NCBI GenBank assembly: GCA_963695985.1
Contig: CAVOIC010000006.1
Span: 106,580-170,579 of the forward strand
Direction of reading: 5' to 3'
Length of the DNA: 64,000 nt
Source of the DNA: DATBVX01 sp963695985
GTDB lineage: Bacteria; Pseudomonadota; Gammaproteobacteria; Steroidobacterales; Steroidobacteraceae
Shown here: positions 43,726 through 53,122 of the stretch, piece after piece
Layout: every line of letters starts with the position of its first letter
Numbering within the stretch: the stretch's first letter is position 1
Program-made: the position numbers and the translations under genes
Notes under the pieces: generated by a model
What the model saw: the letters and a program-made list of their open reading frames with translations, nothing else
Database searches by the model: none
Told to the model about the DNA's origin: nothing

Positions 43726-44940
43726 ATGGCGAGCACTACGCTGGCGCACGCAGGGCCTGAGTGGCTTGCCCACCTGGGCTGGCCCTTCTTTGAGCAAGAG
43801 CATTCGCGCCTGGCGGCCGACGCTGCCAAGTGGGCGAGCGAAGCACTCGGAGAGTGGACCCATGCGCCCGACGCCGATGCTGTCTGCCGGCGCCTGGTCC
43901 GTGAGATGGGCGCTGCCGGCTGGCTCGCCTACTCGGTGCCGCGGGAGGGCACGGGCGCCGAGCAGCTCGATCTGCGCTCGATCTGCATCCTGCGCGAAAT
44001 CTTCGCATTCCATGGCGGGCTTCCGGACTTTGCCTTCGCGATGCAAGGACTCGGCAGCGGCGCCGTGTCTGTCGCCGGCAGCCCGGCACTGAGGAAACGC
44101 TACTTGCCTCCCGTGTCACGAGGAGAGGCCATCGCTGCTTTCGCGCTGTCCGAGCCGGAATCCGGTTCCGACGTCGGCGCCATCGCCGCCACTGCCCGGC
44201 GCGACGGAACGCACTTCGTGCTGGACGGGGTGAAGACCTGGATCTCGAACGGCGGCATCGCCGATTTCTACGTGGTCTTCGCCCGCACGGGCGAGGCGCC
44301 CGGAACTCGCGGCCTGTCCGCGTTCGTCGTCGATGCCGATACCCCAGGGCTGTCAGCCCAGGAGCGCATCGAGATCATCGCTCCGCATCCGATGGCGACG
44401 CTGCGCCTCACGGGATGCCGCGTCCCGGCAGAGAACCTGCTTGGCACGCCGGGCGAGGGCTTCAAGATCGCCATGCGAACCCTGGACATCTTCCGCACCA
44501 GCGTGGGCGCGGCGGCGTTGGGCTTCGCGCGGCGTGCGCTCTACGAGGCGCTGCAGCGCGCGCGTGCCCGCCGCATGTTCGGGCAGGTGCTCGCCGACTT
44601 CCAGATGACGCAGGCCAAGCTGGCAGACATGGCCACGGCGATAGATGCGGCGGCGCTGCTCGTCTACCGCGCCGCGTGGGCGCGGGACGTGCGCGGCGAA
44701 AAGATCACGCGCTACGCGGCTATGGCCAAGATGTACGCGACCGAGGCGGCGCAGAGGGTTATCGACGACTGCGTGCAGATGCTCGGCGGACTGGGCGTGA
44801 CTCAGGGCCATCCGGTGGAGCGTCTGTACCGCGAAGTGCGCGCGCTGCGCATCTACGAGGGTGCGACCGAGGTGCAGAAGCTGATCATCGCGCGACAGCT
44901 CCTCGACGCCGCCCGGAGCGACGCAGGTGAGGCGCCATGA
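43726..44940 (+). CDS. Acyl-CoA dehydrogenase
   Basis: This FAD-dependent acyl-CoA dehydrogenase has about 404 residues. It shows the FAD-binding segment AFALSEPESGSDVGAIAATA (about residues 140-160), the conserved WISNGG substrate/FAD segment near 175, and the C-terminal EGATEVQKLIIARQLL segment where the catalytic base often lies (YEGATEV). The loop PVSRGEAIAAFALSEPESGSD is typical of the superfamily. The start is ATG 43726 with GAGG upstream, downstream of two palindromes. The stop overlaps the ligase start by four bases (44937-44940). It probably oxidises an alicyclic or straight-chain acyl-CoA formed from the activated acid; the exact substrate is not known. Confidence 0.92.
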   Translation: MASTTLAHAGPEWLAHLGWPFFEQEHSRLAADAAKWASEALGEWTHAPDADAVCRRLVREMGAAGWLAYSVPREGTGAEQLDLRSICILREIFAFHGGLPDFAFAMQGLGSGAVSVAGSPALRKRYLPPVSRGEAIAAFALSEPESGSDVGAIAATARRDGTHFVLDGVKTWISNGGIADFYVVFARTGEAPGTRGLSAFVVDADTPGLSAQERIEIIAPHPMATLRLTGCRVPAENLLGTPGEGFKIAMRTLDIFRTSVGAAALGFARRALYEALQRARARRMFGQVLADFQMTQAKLADMATAIDAAALLVYRAAWARDVRGEKITRYAAMAKMYATEAAQRVIDDCVQMLGGLGVTQGHPVERLYREVRALRIYEGATEVQKLIIARQLLDAARSDAGEAP

Positions 44941-46655
44941 GCTGGACCGCCTACCCCGATACCTTCGCCCGCGACAACCTGCCGCCACCTGAACTGTGGC
45001 CCGAGTTCCGGTTCGACCTGCCCGAGTTTCGTTTTCCGGACCAGGTCAACTGCGCGAGTGTCCTGCTCGACGAGCGGGTGCGCTTGGGGCACGGCGGGCG
45101 CACCGCGATCATCGGCACGGACGGGCGCTCGACCTACTCGCAACTGCTGCACCAGGCGAACCGCATCGCGCACGTGCTGACCGAGGACATGGGACTGGTT
45201 CCCGGTAATCGTGTGCTGATCCCCTCGCTCAACAGCCCGATGATGGCCGCCTGCATGCTCGCCACGTGGAAAGCGGGTGGCATTACCGTACCGACCATAG
45301 CGCTGCTGCGAGCCGGGGAACTCGCGCACGTGATCGACAGGGCGCGCATCACGCATGCGCTCTGCGACCGTCGCCTGGCCGTGGAGGTCGAAGGCGCGCG
45401 CGCGCGCAGCCCGACACTGTCTCAGGTCCGCTATTTCTTGGACGACGGTCCGGACTCTCTCGAGCATCTCGCGGCCGCCAAGCCCCATGAGTTCGAGAAC
45501 ATCGCCACGGCGGCCGATGACGTCGGGCTGATTGCGTTCACCTCCGGCACGAGCGGCGTGCCCAAGGGAGTGATGCACTGTCATCGCGCCCTGCTCGCAA
45601 TCTGCCAGGGTTTTCCTCAGCACGTCGTCAAGCACACGCAGGACGACATCGTCGCGGGAACGCCCTCGATCGCATTCACCTTCGGGCTCGCCGGCGTGTT
45701 CATGGTGCCGCTGCGTTACGGTGCGACCACGGTCCTCCTTGAGCGCTACACCCCCGAGTCGCTGCTAGAGACGATCGGGCGCTTTCGCGTTACGGTGCTC
45801 TACTCGGTGCCGGTGATGTACCGGGCCATGGCCGCGATCGCCTCGAAATACGACGTGTCGAGCCTGCGCACGTGCGTGTCCGCGGGAGAACACCTGCCAA
45901 CGGCGACGCGCGCAGCCTGGGAACGCGCGACTGGCGTGAAGATCATCGACGGGATCGGCTCCACCGAGATGGGCCAGATCTTCATCGCTGCCGCAGGCGC
46001 CGACATACGTCCCGGGGCTACCGGCAAGACAGTGCCCGGCTACCAGGCGACCGTGCTCGACCCGCAGGGACATCCGGCGCCGGTGGGCACCATCGGACGT
46101 CTTGCCGTCAGGGGGCCCACGGGTTGCCGGTACCTGGCCGACGAACGGCAGAAGACGTACGTAGTGAACGGCTGGAACGTCACGGGAGATGCTTTTTACA
46201 TGGATGCGGACGGCTACTTCTTCTACCAGGCGCGGGCGGATGACATGATCGTGTCCGCTGGCTACAACATCGGGGGCCCGGAAGTCGAGAACGTGCTGCT
46301 CGCGCACCCCGCCGTGGCGGAGTGTGCGGTGGTCGGCTGGCCTGACGAGGAACGCGGGCAGATCGTCAAGGCGTTCGTCGCGCTGCGGCTCGGGTATCAG
46401 CGCAGCGCCGAAATGGTCGTGGAGCTGCAGGAACACGTGAAGCGTTCGATCGCTCCGTACAAGTACCCGCGCGTCATCGAATTTGTCGACTCGCTCCCGC
46501 GCACCCACACCGGCAAGCTGCAGCGATACAAGTTGCGGCCCGCGGGAGCACAGCCCGTGCTCGGCAAGCAGGTCGCAGAGCTGACGCCACCGGCGCACTC
46601 GACACCGGCTCGGCTGGCGCCGAGCAAGCCGAAGTTCGTGGGAACACGTCAATGA
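44937..46655 (+). CDS. Aryl-CoA ligase (benzoate/2-aminobenzoate-CoA ligase family)
   Basis: This 572-residue ANL-superfamily AMP-forming CoA ligase begins with DTFARDNLPPPELWPEFRF, which I recognise as the 2-aminobenzoate-CoA ligase (AbmG-like) subgroup rather than ordinary benzoate-CoA ligases. Motifs: P-loop-like IAFTSGTSGVPKGVMH near residue 200, DGIGSTEM near 340 (A5), TGDAFYMDADGYFFYQAR (A7), and the catalytic lysine in LPRTHTGKLQRYKLR (A10) near the C-terminus. It starts at ATG 44937 and overlaps both neighbours by four bases, so acyl-CoA dehydrogenase, ligase and hcrC are coupled. The substrate could be 2-aminobenzoate, 4-hydroxybenzoate or another substituted benzoate. Confidence 0.87.
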   Translation: MSWTAYPDTFARDNLPPPELWPEFRFDLPEFRFPDQVNCASVLLDERVRLGHGGRTAIIGTDGRSTYSQLLHQANRIAHVLTEDMGLVPGNRVLIPSLNSPMMAACMLATWKAGGITVPTIALLRAGELAHVIDRARITHALCDRRLAVEVEGARARSPTLSQVRYFLDDGPDSLEHLAAAKPHEFENIATAADDVGLIAFTSGTSGVPKGVMHCHRALLAICQGFPQHVVKHTQDDIVAGTPSIAFTFGLAGVFMVPLRYGATTVLLERYTPESLLETIGRFRVTVLYSVPVMYRAMAAIASKYDVSSLRTCVSAGEHLPTATRAAWERATGVKIIDGIGSTEMGQIFIAAAGADIRPGATGKTVPGYQATVLDPQGHPAPVGTIGRLAVRGPTGCRYLADERQKTYVVNGWNVTGDAFYMDADGYFFYQARADDMIVSAGYNIGGPEVENVLLAHPAVAECAVVGWPDEERGQIVKAFVALRLGYQRSAEMVVELQEHVKRSIAPYKYPRVIEFVDSLPRTHTGKLQRYKLRPAGAQPVLGKQVAELTPPAHSTPARLAPSKPKFVGTRQ

Positions 46656-47116
46656 AGCGCCTGATCTCGTTCTGGCTGAATGGCCGCGCGCGTGAAGACG
46701 CGATCGCCGACAACGTGCTGCTGCTCGATCACCTGCGCGAGAGCCTCGGGCTCACCGGCACCAAGCGCGGCTGTGACGGCGGCGAGTGCGGTGCGTGCAC
46801 CGTGCTGATCGACGGCGAGCCACGTCTCGCCTGCCTCACGCTCGCCAGCACCTGCGAGGGGCGCCGCATCGAAACCATCGAGTCACTCGCTTCTCAAGGC
46901 CGTCTGAGCCGCCTGCAACAGGCCTTCCACGAGAAGCTCGGCGTGCAGTGCGGCTATTGCACACCGGGCATGATCATGGCGGCCGAAGCGTTGCTGCGCC
47001 GAAATCCACATCCCACCGAAGCGCAGATCCGCACGGCGCTGTCGGGCAACCTGTGCCGCTGCACCGGGTACGTGAAGATCGTCGAGTCGGTTCAGGCCGC
47101 GGCAGCCGCACCATGA
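46652..47116 (+). CDS. hcrC: 4-hydroxybenzoyl-CoA reductase-like [2Fe-2S] subunit
   Basis: This 154-residue small subunit of a xanthine-dehydrogenase-family enzyme carries two [2Fe-2S] clusters: KRGCDGGECGACTVLIDGE with a later cysteine in RLACLTL, and VQCGYCTPGMI plus LCRCTGYVKI. All eight ligands are visible. It differs from the first locus's small subunit in sequence (GCDGGEC versus GCGEGEC). It is the first gene of an HcrC-HcrA-HcrB unit, which is the subunit set of Thauera 4-hydroxybenzoyl-CoA reductase. Overlaps of four bases with the ligase and with the next gene show tight coupling. Confidence 0.85.
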   Translation: MKRLISFWLNGRAREDAIADNVLLLDHLRESLGLTGTKRGCDGGECGACTVLIDGEPRLACLTLASTCEGRRIETIESLASQGRLSRLQQAFHEKLGVQCGYCTPGMIMAAEALLRRNPHPTEAQIRTALSGNLCRCTGYVKIVESVQAAAAAP

Positions 47117-49457
47117 GCGCAACGAAACCGCCAGTCGCAGGCCCCGTCCACGCCGTTGGCATGCGCCAGCCATTGATCGACGGCATCGACAAGGTCACCG
47201 GGCGCGCCCGTTACACGGCGGACCTGCCCGCGCGCGAGGCGCTCGTCGGCGCGCAGCTGACCAGCCCCCATGCCCACGCGGAGATCCTGCGCATCGACAC
47301 CTCGCGCGCGCGCGCGATGCCGGGCGTGAGGGCCGTGATTACCGGAGAGGACTGCGACGTCCCATTCGGCATCCTGCCGATCGCCCGCAACGAATATCCG
47401 CTCGCGCGTGGCAAGGTGCTCTACTGGGGAGAGGCGGTGGCCGCGGTTGCTGCTGAGGACGAGCAGACCGCGCGCGCTGCGCTCGACGCGATCGAAGTCG
47501 AATACCGGACGCTGCCCTTCTACACGAGCGCCGCCGAGGCGCGCGCCCCGGGCGCGGTACTGTTGCACAATGACAAGCTCGGCAACATCGAGCGCGAAGT
47601 GAGCAGCGAGTTCGGCGATGTCGATGCTGGTTTCGCGGCTGCAGACCTGGTGCGCGAGCAGAGCTTCCACTATGAGGAGCTGGCGCACGCGCAGATGGAG
47701 CCCGACTGCGCTCTCGCAACCTGGGACTCCGCGACCGGCCGACTGACGCTGCAATCGGTGTCGCAGGTGCCCTACTACGTACACCTCACGCTCGCCGAAT
47801 GCCTGAAGATGGATCCTGCGCAGATCCGCGTCATCAAGCCATTCGTCGGCGGCGGCTTCGGTCACCGCACGGAGACGCTGCCCTTTGAAATCACCGCAGC
47901 GCTGCTGGCACGGGCTGCAGGCGGCACCGTCAAGCTCCAGCTGACCCGTGCTCAGACTTTCACGATCCACCGGGCACGCCCCGAAACCGACATCCGCATC
48001 AAACTCGGAATGAAGCGCAACGGGGAAATCACCGCAGTCGACGCCGAGGTGGTGCAGCGCGGAGGTGCATCGGCCGGCTACGGGATCATCACGATTCTCT
48101 ATTCCGGCGCGCTCCTGCACGCCCTGTACCGATTGCCGGCGGCGCGCTATCACGGCTTTCGCGTTTACACCAACACGCCACCGTGCGGCCCGATGCGCGG
48201 CCACGGCGGCGTGGACATACGCCATGCCTTCGACACGATGCTCGACATCGTGGGAGCGGAGCTCGGGCTCGATCCCTTCGCTGTTCGCCGCGCCAATCTC
48301 ATCGAACCACCGTACCGGACCATCAACGATCTGCAGGTCAATTCCTACGGCCTGCCCGAGTGCCTCGATTGGGTCGAGAAGGCCTCGGGCTGGCGCGAGC
48401 GCAAAGGCAGGATGCCGCGTGGTCGCGGCCTGGGCATGGGTTGCTCGCACTTCATCTCCGGTGCGGCCAAGCCCGTGCACTGGACCGGAGAGCCGCACGC
48501 GACCGTGAACCTGCGCCTGGATTTCGACGGCTCGATTACGCTCCTGACGGGCGCTGCAGACATCGGTCAGGGTTCGTCGACACTGCTCGCGCAGATCGCC
48601 GCCGAAGTGCTGGGCCTGCCGCTTCTGCGGCTGCGCGTGATCGCGGGCGACAGCGCGCTGACGCCCAAGGACAATGGCTCGTACTCTTCGCGCGTTTCGC
48701 TGATGGTGGGCAACGCTGCACGCGCGGCTGCCGAAGAGCTCAGGACACTGCTCCTCGCCGCCGCCGCACGGCGGCTGGAGGCGCGACCCGAACAGGTGGA
48801 ATGCCTCGGCGAGTCTTATCGACTGGCGGGCACCGATAAGGTCGTGAACTATGCAGACGTCGTGCGCGCGGCGCTCGAGACGACCGGGCCGATCACGACC
48901 CGCGGTACCTACACTGTTCCGCGCGAGTTGCAGGGCGGCAAGTTCCGCGGTGCGGGCGTCGGACCGAGCCCGGCCTATTCGTATGCGGCGCAGGTCGTGG
49001 AGGTCGCCGTCGATGAGGACACGGGCGCGATCCGGGTGGAGAAGGTCTGGGTGGCCCACGATTGCGGCCGCGCGATCAATCCGTCTGTCCGTGGAGGGAC
49101 AGGTGCAGGGCGCGGTCTGGATAGCCGTGGGCCAGGCGTTGGGCGAAGCGACCGAATTCAGGAACGGCCGGCCGGTGCGGAGCAATCTGCTGGACTATCG
49201 CGTGCCGACGAGTCGCCGAATCGCCACCGATCGAAGTGAAGATCGTGGAGGCGCACGACCCGAGCGGACCCTTCGGTGCGAAGGAAGCGAGCGAAGGGGC
49301 GGTCGGCGGCTTCGGCCCGGCCATCGGTAGCGCGGTCGCCGAAGCAATCGGCATTCGCGTGCCGGGGCTTCCGCTCTCGCCCGACCGTGTGCTCGAAGCG
49401 CTGCACGCGCGGCGTCGGGAAGAGCGGCTGAAGGCAACGTTGAAGGAACGCAGCTGA
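47113..49457 (+). CDS. hcrA: 4-hydroxybenzoyl-CoA reductase-like molybdenum subunit, two frameshifts
   Basis: This catalytic subunit has about 780 codons after bridging two +1 insertions (near 49084 and 49214). Visible motifs are RQPLIDGIDKVTGRARYTAD, the cofactor loop PFVGGGFGHRTE near residue 250, and the loop TPPCGPMRGHGGVDIRHAFD near 355, which matches HcrA and not the FRGYGN type of the first locus. GAADIGQGSSTLL and the C-terminal GPFGAKEASEGAVGG with the active-site glutamate follow. Bridged joins read DCGRAINP-LSVEGQVQGAVW and YRVPTS-AESPPIEVKIVE. HCR enzymes remove the para hydroxyl of 4-hydroxybenzoyl-CoA reductively, giving benzoyl-CoA. Start ATG 47113 overlaps hcrC's stop. Confidence 0.83.
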
Positions 49458-49472
49458 GAGGTCGCCGCCGAT

Positions 49473-50472
49473 ATGGAACTGCTTCCCGCCTTCGCACTGC
49501 GCTACCCGGAAACGGCCGGTGAAGCAGCACGCCTCCTCTCGGGTCAACCCGATGCGCGCGTGCTGGCCGGCGGCACTGCCTTCATGGTCAACCTGCGCCT
49601 CGGTCTGGTGTCACCTGGGCTGCTCGTCAGCCTCGAGCGCCTGCCAGGGTTCCGGGACATCGCTGACGAGGGCGAGACCGTGCGCTTCGGCGCGGGCGTC
49701 ACGCTCGCGCGCCTCGCGACCGATGCCGACGTTGCTGCCCGCTTTCCCGCGCTCGCGCAGGCAGCGGACACCGTTGCGGGACCCTCGCATCGCAGCGTTG
49801 CCACACTCGGCGGGAATTTATGCCTCGACACGCGCTGCGTGTTCTACAACCAGAACGAGATCTGGCGCCGTTCCAACGGCTATTGCCTCAAGTATCGCGG
49901 TGAGATCTGCCACGTCGCGCCGCAGGGCAAGCACTGCCACGCCGCTTTCAGCGGAGACCTCGCGCCAGCGCTGCTCGTGCTCGGTGCTGACGTGCACATC
50001 GCTGGCCCCGCCGGCGCGCGCTGGGCGCCTCTCGCCACGCTATACCGCGACGACGGCGCGCAGCACCTCACACTTGCGCCCGGCGAGTTCCTTCTCGCCG
50101 TACGCGTGCGAGTGCCGCCACCAGCGAATGCGCGCGGCCTATCGCAAGGCGCGCGTGCGTGGCGCGATCGATTTCCCGCTCGCCGGTGTCGCAGTGGCGC
50201 TCGAGACTGTAGATGGACGCGTAAGTGAATTGCGGGTGGCGCTCACCGGTACGAATTCATCTCCGCTGCTGATCGCCGGCACCGAGGAGTTTCGTGGTCA
50301 GGCGCCCGACGCAGCGCTCTGCGAGCGGCTGGTCAAGCTGGTGCAGCACCAGGCGAGCCCCCAGCGAACAACAGTCACCTCAGCAAACTACCGTCGACAG
50401 GTCGCCGCCGCGCTCGCGCGGCGACTGGTGAACGAGCTCGCAGCCGAGGGTGCGCACGCAATCGCGTCGTAA
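49473..50472 (+). CDS. hcrB: 4-hydroxybenzoyl-CoA reductase-like FAD subunit with [4Fe-4S] insertion, frameshifted
   Basis: This FAD subunit has about 333 codons and one +1 insertion near 50127. The FAD loop RVLAGGTAFMVN is near residue 29. The distinctive cysteine-rich insertion begins at GGNLCLDTRC and continues through NGYC, GEIC and GKHC; Cys122, Cys138, Cys146 and Cys155 are spaced as the four [4Fe-4S] ligands reported for the Thauera enzyme's beta subunit. That cluster, absent from ordinary xanthine dehydrogenases, is the hallmark of 4-hydroxybenzoyl-CoA reductase and supports electron flow toward the substrate. After PPPA the frame shifts and resumes as MRAAYRKARVRGAIDFPLAG to the end. 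It is convergent with the Rrf2 gene. Confidence 0.83.
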
Positions 50473-50485
50473 GCGTCGCTCACTG

Positions 50486-50938
50486 TCACGACGAAGGAGC
50501 AGATCTCAGCTCATCGTGAGCCGTGCCGCGTTCGGGAGCTGCGCGTTGCGCGAGCATGAGCATCGTGTCGAGCGTGATCGACCGGAATGTAGCCTTGGCT
50601 GTTTCGTCGATCTCCGCCAGCACCGAGGCGAGCGCGCCCTTGATACCGTTGTGCCCGGTGCCACCCTTCGCGGTGCGACCGCTGATGTTCTCGAAGAGCT
50701 CGATCACGTCCATCAGCGTGATCCGCTTCGTGTTGCCGCTGAAGCGGTAGCCTCCGCCCACACCCCGCACCGACTCGAGCAGCCCGGCGCGACCGAGATC
50801 GCGCAGCACCTTCGACAGGTGATGCGTCGACACGCCATACTTGTCGGCGATTTCCGCGGCCGTGATCTGCAGACCAGGGTCGGCGGCAAACTCCAGGACG
50901 CTGTACAGGGCGAGAAGGGTGCTCTGCTGTAACTTCAT
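50486..50938 (-). CDS. Rrf2-family transcriptional regulator (BadM-like context)
   Basis: This is a 150-residue Rrf2-family winged-helix regulator: LLALYSVLEFAADPGLQITA, AEIADKYGVSTHHLSKVLRD, LGRAGLLESVRGVGGGYRFS, then the helical part LMDVIELFENISGR. It contains no cysteine at all, so unlike IscR or NsrR it cannot bind an Fe-S cluster through cysteines; it probably responds to a small ligand. It is the last gene of the minus operon carrying bcrCBAD. In Rhodopseudomonas palustris the Rrf2-family BadM represses benzoate degradation and sits next to the acetyltransferase BadL. The GNAT gene directly upstream here repeats that pairing. Confidence 0.87.
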   Translation of the reverse strand: MKLQQSTLLALYSVLEFAADPGLQITAAEIADKYGVSTHHLSKVLRDLGRAGLLESVRGVGGGYRFSGNTKRITLMDVIELFENISGRTAKGGTGHNGIKGALASVLAEIDETAKATFRSITLDTMLMLAQRAAPERGTAHDELRSAPSS

Positions 50939-50969
50939 GTGCGCGTAAATCCCCGCGGTGCGGCGTTCA

Positions 50970-51533
50970 TCAGTCGAGCGCCTTCTCGAGGACCTTCTCG
51001 AGAATGATAGCCGGAGCGGCCGTCATGCCCTGGCTGCGGAAGAACGACAACACCAGGGTATTGTCGCGCGCCACCAATGTGCGCACCTGGTTCACACCCG
51101 CGTGGCGCAAACGGTCGCAGACTGCTTGCAGCAGGCGCGTGCCGATCCCGGCCTGGCGCGCTCCGGGCCGCACGCTCAAGCCGAACACCCAGCCGCAGGG
51201 CGGGGAGCCGAATTCCCAGTCGCGTACTTCGCCTACAACGAAACCCTGCACTGTGCCTTCCGCCTCGGCGACCAGGAACAGGCGCTGGCGCGTGCGGCTC
51301 GCGCCGTAGCGGCGGTAGACCTCGTACCAGTAGTCGGTCTTCTCGATGCCCGTGACCTCCGCGTCGATGGCGATCACCTGGCCAATGTCCGCAGACTCGG
51401 TTGCCCTTACGTGCACCGCGAGTTGCGTGGGCACGGGCGTCACAGCGGCGGGCGCGGCGGATGCGGGGGCAGCACGAGCTGGCCGCATGGCTGACGGCTT
51501 GCGTGCGGCCGGTGCGGTTCTGGATTTCGTCAA
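50970..51533 (-). CDS. GNAT-family N-acetyltransferase (BadL-like context)
   Basis: This 187-residue protein has an Ala/Pro-rich N-terminal tail of about 40 residues and one GNAT domain. ADIGQVIAIDAEVTGIEKTD marks the start, EGTVQGFVVGEVRDWEFG the central strands, and VFGLSVRPGARQAGIGTRLL the acetyl-CoA pyrophosphate loop (QxxGIG). It overlaps the preceding GNAT gene by four bases and lies 31 bases before the Rrf2 gene. In R. palustris BadL acetylates aminobenzoates and the products relieve BadM repression. Position next to an Rrf2 regulator inside a benzoyl-CoA operon suggests the same role, but direct substrate evidence is lacking; protein acetylation is an alternative. Confidence 0.8.
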   Translation of the reverse strand: MTKSRTAPAARKPSAMRPARAAPASAAPAAVTPVPTQLAVHVRATESADIGQVIAIDAEVTGIEKTDYWYEVYRRYGASRTRQRLFLVAEAEGTVQGFVVGEVRDWEFGSPPCGWVFGLSVRPGARQAGIGTRLLQAVCDRLRHAGVNQVRTLVARDNTLVLSFFRSQGMTAAPAIILEKVLEKALD

Positions 51534-52604
51534 GGAGATGCTCCGTGTGGCGAAGACAGGCGCTTCACGAACCCGAGGCGCGCGCTGGGCGCAAATCCAA
51601 GTCGGTAAAAGAAGGCTAGCAGGTCGAGCCCATCCCGCGCGACCTCCGTCTCGATTCGCTCAACTCGCAGCGCCGTCAGATTGACAAGGAGTTGCGAAAC
51701 GAGCGCTGTGCCAATGCCACTGCCGGCGCGGTCCGGATCCACGGCGAGCGTATCGATGACCGCTGTCGGTTCCGTGCGTCCAGCATCGCCAAAATCCACC
51801 TTCGCCGCGAGATAACCGCCAACAGCACCATCGCAATAGAGCCGCGAGCGACATGCGCACCGCGGAGTCGTGCAGCGCCTCCTCGACCTGCCGCGCGATG
51901 TACGCGCTGCGGTCGCGACCCGTGAGCCGGCGATCGATGCGAACGAGGTCGCCGACGTCCTCGGGCCGCAGGGAGCGCACGTCGGCGCGATCCCGCGCGA
52001 GCGCCTCGAAGTCATTCGCCGGTGGTGCGCTGTAGTCGTTCTTGTCGCCGGTGGGAGGCTGGGCGGAGGTGAGCGCCTCGTCGTCACCGGCAGCATTGAT
52101 ACGGCCCGCGTGCACGTCGCAGTCGATCACGTGATTACGATCCAGTTCGAATCCCGCCCGGTCGAGGAAGCGGAGCATGCCATGATTCTTCCAGTGCGCC
52201 TGTGTGCGCAGCAGGCTGATCCCCTGGCGTAAGGCGCACGCTTCCAGCTCGCCGAGCAGGCACATGCCGTAGCTGCGGCGCTGGGCTTCGGGTTCCACGC
52301 CGATGACCTGCAGCCGCAAGGCCGGCTCCGTGCGGCCGAACTCCTCTTCCAGCCGGCGCGCAAACAGGAAGCCGCGCAGGTTGCCGCCCTCCTTGATCGC
52401 AAGTTGCAGGTGCAGTGCCGGTTCGCGCAGCGCCGCAAGCAGGCGCCGTTCAAAGTAGTCGCGCCGCGAGCGGCCACTCAGCTTCGCGTCGATCTCAACT
52501 ACGCCGGCGAGGTCGTGCTTCGAGAGCAGTCGCAGGCTCGTCCCGGGCGGCGGCGGAACGGAGGTGACTCGCGTGGTGCGCGCCTCAACCGGTTGCGTGC
52601 GCAT
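51530..52604 (-). CDS. Tandem GNAT-domain acetyltransferase, frameshifted
   Basis: This protein has about 358 codons and two GNAT domains. Domain 1: SLRLLSKHDLAGVVEIDAKL, FLFARRLEEEFGRTEPALRL, GVEPEAQRRSYGMCLLGELE. Domain 2: DVRSLRPEDVGDLVRIDRRL, then a frameshift near 51840, then GAVGGYLAAKVDFGDAGRTE and LAVDPDRAGSGIGTALVSQL. I chose ATG 52604 behind GGAGATCTGG. The reading frame also runs upstream without a stop into the C-terminal part of the hemerythrin-like gene, so a natural hemerythrin-GNAT fusion cannot be excluded. It overlaps the next GNAT by four bases. The function is unknown; GNATs near benzoyl-CoA genes could modify aromatic acids or CoA ligases. Confidence 0.7.
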
Positions 52605-53081
52605 TCCAGATCTCCATGTCGGTGTCTCGTCGAGCATTTCGTCGACCAATGGCACCAGCGCGTCCTCTTCCATGCGCGCGTGGGAGCCGAGGCGCTCCAC
52701 CAATTCCAGGCCGCAGACCCGGAACGTGTGCCAGCTCGGCGGATCGAGTTCGCGCTGCGCCGCGCGCGCCGATCAGCCCAAGCAACGCACCGGCGACCTC
52801 GCGGATCGACGCGTGTTCTTCCAGCAGCAGATCGGCAAGATCGCCCTCACCGTACTCGCGCAGCCGCGGGAAGAGCTGCTTCTCTTCGAGCGCGAAGTGA
52901 CGTGTGACTTCGTGCTGGAGCGCGGTTTCCAGTTGCCTCAGGAGCAGGACCCACGTGGCGTCGTCCGGGCCGGGTGGTCCGGATTTCAGGGGCGCGAGCG
53001 TCGTTCGAAGCGCTCGAGGAGCGCCAGCACCGCGACGTGCTCCTCGTGCAGGGTTCGGCTCGTCTGGCGTTGCAGTTGCAT
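52605..53081 (-). CDS. Hemerythrin-like domain protein, frameshifted
   Basis: This is a small four-helix protein with hemerythrin/HHE-type ligand spacing, about 155 codons, broken by two indels (a missing base near 53010 and an extra base near 52765). Start ATG 53081 (MQLQRQTSRTLHEEHVAVLA) follows GAGAGCGATC. Helix 2 is LLRQLETALQHEVTRHFALE then EKQLFPRL (HxxxE and ExxLF), helix 3 LLLEEHASIREVAGALLGLI, and helix 4 LGSHARMEEDALVPLVDEML, so the diiron ligands look complete. These proteins bind O2, NO or iron. Placed just after the ferredoxin of an oxygen-sensitive pathway, a protective or sensing role is plausible. The C-terminus reads on in frame into the tandem GNAT. Confidence 0.7.
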
Positions 53082-53122
53082 GATCGCTCTCAGTGTTCGC
53101 AGCCGGCCGGCACCGTGCGCTC

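Noticed and set aside
47092..49185. Long open frame (697 codons) on - opposite hcrA
   Set aside because: Same reason: low-complexity antisense product opposite a clear molybdenum hydroxylase gene.
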